A DNA stretch of 18,329 nt from Bacillota bacterium (lineage in GTDB: Bacteria > Bacillota > Clostridia > Tissierellales > Sedimentibacteraceae). Positions 13,086-18,329 of the stretch are shown piece after piece. A model generated the notes under the pieces. The model worked only from the letters and a program-made list of their open reading frames with translations, had not been told where the DNA came from and did not search any database. Both the position numbers and the translations under genes were made by a program. The stretch covers positions 1-18,329 of the forward strand of contig JARBUP010000039.1 of NCBI GenBank assembly GCA_029239575.1. The letters are read 5' to 3'. Position 1 is the stretch's first letter, and each line of letters opens with the position of its first letter.

Positions 13086-14186
13086 ATGGATAATTTTTAT
13101 ATGAAAAAAGCTTTGGATTTAGCTTCAAAAGGTATGGGTAAAACAAGTCCAAATCCTTTAGTAGGAGCAGTTATAGTAAAAAATGATAAAATAATTGGTG
13201 AAGGATATCATGAATATTATGGTGGCCCTCATGCTGAAGTTAACGCTATAAAAAATTCAACTGAAAATGTTGAAGGTGCAACTATGTATGTTACATTGGA
13301 GCCTTGTTCACATTATGGAAAAACACCCCCATGTGCAAATTTGCTGGTTGAAAAGAAAATTAGCAAAGTATTTGTTGCAATGTTGGATCCTAATCCCCTT
13401 GTATCAGGAAAAGGAGTGGAAATTTTAAAAAACAACGGAATAGAAGTTAGCGTTGGCCTTCTTGGATGGGAAGCTAAAAAGACTAATGAAATATTTATAA
13501 AATACATAACTGAAAAAAAACCATTTGTGATTTTAAAAACTGCAATGTCCCTTGATGGAAAAATTGCAACTAAAACCGGTGAATCAAAGTGGATAACAAA
13601 TGCTATTTCAAGAGAATATGTTCATGAACTTAGAAATAAAGTGTCTGGAATAATGGTAGGTGTAAACACTGTAATTATGGATGATCCTTTGCTAACAACT
13701 CGTTTAAAACATGGAGGTAGGGATGCCACAAGGATAATAGTGGATTCTTCTTTAAGAATACCATTAACCGCTAAAATTTTAAGTGTTGATTCTCCTACAA
13801 AAACCATAATTGCAACAACTGAAAAAGCTGATTTAGATAAAATAAGCAGTTTAAAAGAATTTAAAGGTGTTGAAGTTATAATAACGCCTTTAAAAAATGG
13901 TAAAGTAGATTTAAATTATTTATTTAATTTCGTCGGAAATAATGGAATTGACTCAGTTTTGGTCGAAGGCGGTGCTACTCTTAATTTTTCTGTGTTGGAA
14001 GAAAAACTTGTTGATAAAATTATTACATTTATCGCACCAAAATTAATAGGTGGGGAAAAATCTAAAACTCCTATAGGAGGGGAAGGTTTTGAAAAATTAA
14101 GCGATGCTGTTTTGTTATATAACATGAATATAAAAACATATGGTGAAGATATTATGATTGAAGCGTATGTTAGAAAGGAAAATTAA
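13086..14186 (+). CDS. ribD: Bifunctional diaminohydroxyphosphoribosylaminopyrimidine deaminase / 5-amino-6-(5-phosphoribosylamino)uracil reductase
   Basis: A 366-residue enzyme for the second and third steps of riboflavin synthesis. The N-terminal zinc deaminase (about 1-145) has HAEVNAI with ligand H49 and proton shuttle E51, and PCSHYGKTPPC with ligands C74 and C83. The C-terminal NADPH reductase (about 148-366) begins KPFVILKTAMSLDGKIAT, includes TNAISREYVHELR and ends with VEGGATLNFSVLE and the FIAPKLIGG strand. Length is normal for the family. The start follows AAAGGAGGTGTGAA, a near-perfect ribosome-binding site. It is the first gene after the FMN riboswitch; its stop TAA is immediately followed by the ATG of ribE, so translation is coupled. 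Confidence 0.97.
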   Translation: MDNFYMKKALDLASKGMGKTSPNPLVGAVIVKNDKIIGEGYHEYYGGPHAEVNAIKNSTENVEGATMYVTLEPCSHYGKTPPCANLLVEKKISKVFVAMLDPNPLVSGKGVEILKNNGIEVSVGLLGWEAKKTNEIFIKYITEKKPFVILKTAMSLDGKIATKTGESKWITNAISREYVHELRNKVSGIMVGVNTVIMDDPLLTTRLKHGGRDATRIIVDSSLRIPLTAKILSVDSPTKTIIATTEKADLDKISSLKEFKGVEVIITPLKNGKVDLNYLFNFVGNNGIDSVLVEGGATLNFSVLEEKLVDKIITFIAPKLIGGEKSKTPIGGEGFEKLSDAVLLYNMNIKTYGEDIMIEAYVRKEN

Positions 14187-14840
14187 ATGTTTACTGGATT
14201 AGTTGAAGAAGTTGGCACAATGCAAGGAGTTACAAATGGAGAAAAATCCATGAAGCTCACAATAGCTGCTAAGAAAGTTTTAAATAATATTAAAATTGGC
14301 GACAGCATAAGTACAAATGGAGTATGTCTTACTGTAACAAGTTTTTCTGATTCTTTTTTTACTTTGGATGTTATGCCAGAAACAATGAGAAAAACAAATC
14401 TTGGCAAACTTAAAAAAGGAAGTTTAGTTAATCTTGAAAGAGCATTGCAAGTAAGTGATAGACTTGGCGGACATATAGTATCAGGACATGTGGATGGAAC
14501 GGGCAAAATTATTGATTATAAGGATGAAGACATTGCCACATGGCTTACCATTGAAGCTAAGAGCGAAATTATAAAATATATAATTCCAAAAGGTTCTATT
14601 GCTATTGATGGAACAAGTTTAACTGTTGTTGATACTACAGAAAATAGTTTTAGAGTTTCTTTAATTCCAATTACAAAAGAAGAAACTATTTTACTTAAGA
14701 AAAAAATCGGTGATGAAGTAAATCTTGAGTGTGACATTGTGGGAAAATATATTGAAAGGTTTTTAACATTCAAAGATACAGCAAAGGAAAATAATTCAAA
14801 ATTAGATATGAGTTTTTTAGCTGATAATGGATTCTTATAA
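14187..14840 (+). CDS. ribE: Riboflavin synthase, alpha subunit
   Basis: A 217-residue enzyme that dismutates two 6,7-dimethyl-8-ribityllumazine molecules to riboflavin. It consists of two lumazine-binding barrels: residues 1 to about 97 (MFTGLVEEVGTM, SISTNGVCLTV, GGHIVSGHVDGTG) and about 98 to 195 (GSIAIDGTSLTVV, LIPITKEETI). The N-terminal MFTGLVEE is the family hallmark. The ribosome-binding site AAGGA is inside the end of ribD. A 20-residue polar tail follows the second barrel. It acts with ribH two genes further on. Confidence 0.96.
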   Translation: MFTGLVEEVGTMQGVTNGEKSMKLTIAAKKVLNNIKIGDSISTNGVCLTVTSFSDSFFTLDVMPETMRKTNLGKLKKGSLVNLERALQVSDRLGGHIVSGHVDGTGKIIDYKDEDIATWLTIEAKSEIIKYIIPKGSIAIDGTSLTVVDTTENSFRVSLIPITKEETILLKKKIGDEVNLECDIVGKYIERFLTFKDTAKENNSKLDMSFLADNGFL

Positions 14841-14872
14841 AATATAAAATTAGTAAATTAATGGAGGTAGAG

Positions 14873-16153
<1,281 letters not shown>

Positions 16154-16202
16154 AAAATAAAATAAAAATAAAGTAAAATAAAAATATAATAGGAGATAAA
16201 AA

Positions 16203-16670
16203 ATGAGAGTATATGAAGGTAAATTAGTAGCAAGCAATAAAAAATATGGAATAATAGTGGCAAGATTTAATGAGTTTATAGGTGGAAAACTTCTTGCAGG
16301 AGCTATAGATGCACTTAAAAGACATGGAGTATCAGAAGATAATATAGATATAACATGGGTACCAGGTGCATTTGAAATTCCTTTAATAGCTAAAAAAATG
16401 GCTGAAATGAACAAATATTGCTCAGTTATATGTTTAGGAGCAGTTATAAAAGGTTCAACACCTCATTTTGATTATGTTTCAAGCGAAGTAACAAAAGGAG
16501 TTGCACATGTTTCTTTAGAAACAGGAGTTCCTGTAATATTTGGAGTTTTAACAACTGATTCAATAGAGCAAGCAATTGAAAGAGCTGGTACTAAAGCTGG
16601 AAATAAAGGATATGATGCTGCAACTACTGCAATAGAAATGGTTAATTTAATCGAGGAGTTAAAAAAATAA
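16203..16670 (+). CDS. ribH: 6,7-dimethyl-8-ribityllumazine synthase
   Basis: A 155-residue enzyme condensing 5-amino-6-ribitylaminouracil with 3,4-dihydroxy-2-butanone 4-phosphate. Visible motifs are KYGIIVARFNEFI near the start, WVPGAFEIPL (52-61) and GAVIKGSTPHFDYV (79-92) with the catalytic His88. The C-terminus ATTAIEMVNLIEEL is as usual. Members assemble into pentamers or 60-meric capsids. AGGAG lies 8 nt before the ATG. Its stop codon is one base before the TTG start of the HAD gene. Confidence 0.97.
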   Translation: MRVYEGKLVASNKKYGIIVARFNEFIGGKLLAGAIDALKRHGVSEDNIDITWVPGAFEIPLIAKKMAEMNKYCSVICLGAVIKGSTPHFDYVSSEVTKGVAHVSLETGVPVIFGVLTTDSIEQAIERAGTKAGNKGYDAATTAIEMVNLIEELKK

Positions 16671-16671
16671 A

Positions 16672-17328
16672 TTGAAACTACAAGGAATTAAAACAGTTTA
16701 TTTTGATTATGATGGCACTCTTCACAACAGTATAAAAACTTATGCGCCAGCTTTTAGAAAAGGATATGAATTTTTAGTTAAAAACAATAAAGCACCGGAA
16801 AAAATATTTAAAGATGAAGAAATTCAAAAATGGCTTGGATATACAAATTATGAAATGTGGGAAAAGTTCATGGGTGATTTAGAGGAAAGTTATAAAAATC
16901 AAGCTAGCAAAATCATCGGTGAAGAAATGGAAAATTTAATGTATTCAGGTAAGGGTGTACTTTATGAAAACACAGAACATGTATTGAAAGAACTAAAAAA
17001 CAGAGGATATACACTTGTGTTTTTAAGTAACTGTTCAAATAGATATATGGAAACAGCATGTAATGTATATAATTTAAATGAATATTTCGATGATATGGTA
17101 TGTTGCCAAATGCATGATTACATTCCAAAGCATGAAATACTTACAAAAATAAAAAATAAATATCCTATGAATCAAGTTATTGTTGGTGACAGATTTCATG
17201 ACATGGAATCAGGTAAAATAAATAACATAGATACTATTTTCTGCGAATATGGTTTTGGAAACTCAGATGAAGGTAAGGATGCAACTGCAAGTATAAAAAA
17301 TATAACAGAACTCTTAGAAATTTTATGA
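16672..17328 (+). CDS. HAD-superfamily phosphatase in the riboflavin operon
   Basis: A 218-residue haloacid-dehalogenase-type hydrolase. Motif I is FDYDGTLHNS with nucleophile D12 and general acid D14, motif II is S119 in VFLSNCSN, motif III is probably K153 (IPKHEIL), and motif IV is GDRFHDMESGK (D173, D177). An alpha-helical cap lies between about residues 17 and 90, the C1 type found in phosphoglycolate-phosphatase-like enzymes. The start is a TTG with GAGGAG 13 nt upstream inside ribH, slightly long. It is one base from ribH and ahead of the operon terminator, so it is coexpressed with the rib genes. Riboflavin synthesis needs a phosphatase for 5-amino-6-ribitylaminouracil 5'-phosphate, a step served elsewhere by HAD enzymes such as B. 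subtilis YcsE. That role is inferred here. Confidence 0.88.
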   Translation: MKLQGIKTVYFDYDGTLHNSIKTYAPAFRKGYEFLVKNNKAPEKIFKDEEIQKWLGYTNYEMWEKFMGDLEESYKNQASKIIGEEMENLMYSGKGVLYENTEHVLKELKNRGYTLVFLSNCSNRYMETACNVYNLNEYFDDMVCCQMHDYIPKHEILTKIKNKYPMNQVIVGDRFHDMESGKINNIDTIFCEYGFGNSDEGKDATASIKNITELLEIL

Positions 17329-17372
17329 TAAGAATTAAAAAATCTCTTGAAAAAGAGATTTTTTAATTCTTA
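17329..17372. terminator. Bidirectional terminator between the riboflavin operon and the sigma-54 regulator
   Basis: A 20-bp perfect stem (17329-17348 with 17353-17372) is closed by a GAAA tetraloop. The arms contain A6 and T6 runs, so it can terminate on both strands. It begins directly after the HAD stop codon, and its last three bases are the stop codon of the convergent regulator gene. Confidence 0.88.
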
Positions 17373-18329
17373 TTTAAATTCATTTAATTTTCTATATAAT
17401 GTTCTCAACCCAATGCCTAATTCTTTGGATGCCTTCGTTTTACCGTTCACATCCCATCCGTATTTATCAATTGTTTCAATAATAGTTTTATATTCACTTT
17501 CTTTTAGTTTATTTTCTTTAAAATTGTTTTCTTTAAAACTTTGAATAAAATCTGGTGGCAAATCAACTTCTGTTATAACATCGTTATTTGTCATGTTTAC
17601 ACAATATTCAATTACATTTTCTAATTGTCTAATATTACCCGGCCAGGTTGACTTGGTAAAAGTTTCAGATACTTTATTATCAAAACCAAGCATTTGTTTT
17701 TTGAGTTTTTTGCTAAAAAACTTCAAATATTCGTTAGCTAAAATATTTATATCTTCATTCCGTTCTTTTAAAGGAATTAAATTTATAGGTATGACGTTAA
17801 TTCTATAATATAAGTCTGAACGGAATTTTTTCTGTTCTATTAATTCTTCTAAATTTTTGTTTGAAGCAGCAATAATTCTTACATCCACTGTAATGGGTGT
17901 AATACCTCCAACCCTTTCAAAAGTCGATTCTTGTAATACATTAAGCAGTTTTGCTTGCATATTAAAAGGTAATTCACTTATTTCATCCAAAAATAATGTT
18001 CCTTCATTTGCTAACTCGAATTTACCTAATTTTCCTTCCTTTTTTGCACCGGTGAACGCACCGGATTCATATCCGAATAATTCGCTTTCAAATAATGATT
18101 CCGGTATACTTGCACAATTTATTGAAATTAAGGGTTTATTTCTTCTATAACTTTCATAATGTAGTGCTTTTGCAAGAAGGCTTTTGCCAGTTCCGGTTTC
18201 ACCTGTAATAAAAACAGTTGAAGGACTATCTGCAACTTTTTTAATAGTATTTTTAATATTTTTTATGTGTTCGCTTTTTCCTTTTATGCATTCTATACAA
18301 TTTGAATTTGTAGCTTCATAATCATTTAA
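17370..18329 (-). CDS. Sigma-54-dependent transcriptional activator (partial, N-terminus outside window)
   Basis: The reverse frame is open from the stop at 17370-17372 to the window edge, 319 residues with no start codon near the edge, so the gene continues beyond 18329. The TTG at 17990 is internal, in the middle of the AAA+ domain. In the visible part, Walker A is GETGTGKS (43-50), the sigma-54-contacting loop is GAFTGA (90-95), Walker B is GTLFLDE (110-116), and the sensor/arginine-finger region FRSDLYYRINVIPI and WPGNIRQLENVIEYCV follow. A Fis-type helix-turn-helix (ASKELGIGLRTLYRKLNEF) ends the protein. A CIEC pair just before the AAA+ domain is unusual. The N-terminal sensor domain is missing, so the signal is unknown. 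No -24/-12 promoter was found in the window. Confidence 0.95.
   Translation of the reverse strand, partial: LNDYEATNSNCIECIKGKSEHIKNIKNTIKKVADSPSTVFITGETGTGKSLLAKALHYESYRRNKPLISINCASIPESLFESELFGYESGAFTGAKKEGKLGKFELANEGTLFLDEISELPFNMQAKLLNVLQESTFERVGGITPITVDVRIIAASNKNLEELIEQKKFRSDLYYRINVIPINLIPLKERNEDINILANEYLKFFSKKLKKQMLGFDNKVSETFTKSTWPGNIRQLENVIEYCVNMTNNDVITEVDLPPDFIQSFKENNFKENKLKESEYKTIIETIDKYGWDVNGKTKASKELGIGLRTLYRKLNEFK

Noticed and set aside
14208..14232. TTGGCACAATGCA as a sigma-54 -24/-12 promoter
   Set aside because: It is inside the ribE coding region, and the -12 TTGC element is not at the required spacing. No other good candidate was seen on either strand.
17370..17990. A 206-residue regulator starting at TTG 17990
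   Set aside because: This position is inside the Walker B motif. The same frame stays open to 18329 and encodes Walker A and GAFTGA, so the gene is longer and runs off the window.

Overview
The window is AT-rich with strong Shine-Dalgarno sites (GGAGG type), intrinsic terminators and near-consensus TTGACA-N17-TATAAT promoters. Together with an aldehyde:ferredoxin oxidoreductase, a butyryl-CoA:acetate CoA-transferase and TPP and FMN riboswitches, this points to an anaerobic, fermentative, low-GC Firmicute of the Clostridia/Tissierellia kind. Genus assignment is not possible from the sequence alone.

Layout. 1-135 (-) is the N-terminal fragment of a membrane protein. 350-1036 (-) is a GyrI-like ligand-binding protein carrying a perfect 54-bp internal duplication. 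1253-1910 (+) holds a DUF1801 protein followed at once by a MORN-repeat protein, and 2028-2507 (+) a flavodoxin. 2563-4944 (-) holds a tungsten/molybdopterin aldehyde:ferredoxin oxidoreductase and a MoaD/ThiS-like sulfur carrier. 5156-6267 (-) holds a histidine-rich YmaF-like protein and a YczE-type membrane protein. 6471-7409 (+) is an arginase behind a consensus promoter. 7502-8842 (-) is butyryl-CoA:acetate CoA-transferase. 9034-12156 (+) is a TPP-riboswitch operon: a thiamine-binding protein plus ABC permease, lipoprotein and ATPase, ending in a strong terminator. 12277-12717 (+) is a small membrane-anchored protein resembling the extracytoplasmic part of RsgI. 12733-17372 (+) is an FMN-riboswitch riboflavin operon, ribD-ribE-ribBA-ribH, followed by a HAD phosphatase and a 20-bp-stem terminator. 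17370-18329 (-) is a sigma-54-dependent activator cut by the window edge.

How the genes fit together. The riboflavin operon encodes every dedicated enzyme from GTP and ribulose-5-phosphate to riboflavin. The one step without a dedicated enzyme, dephosphorylation of the ribitylaminopyrimidine phosphate, is a good candidate role for the co-transcribed HAD protein. The thiamine operon looks like a salvage importer for thiamine or its pyrimidine precursor. The oxidoreductase and the CoA-transferase are separate transcription units on the same strand and share a 20-nt sequence (19/20 identical) in their leaders.

The most unusual features are three copies of a palindromic dispersed repeat of the type GTCATYCTGAGCGATAGCGA, one of which has become the C-terminal coding sequence of ribBA; the in-frame duplication in the GyrI-like gene; the stand-alone RsgI-like extracytoplasmic domain; and the shared aor/but leader motif. 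No tRNA, rRNA, CRISPR array, transposase or phage gene was seen.
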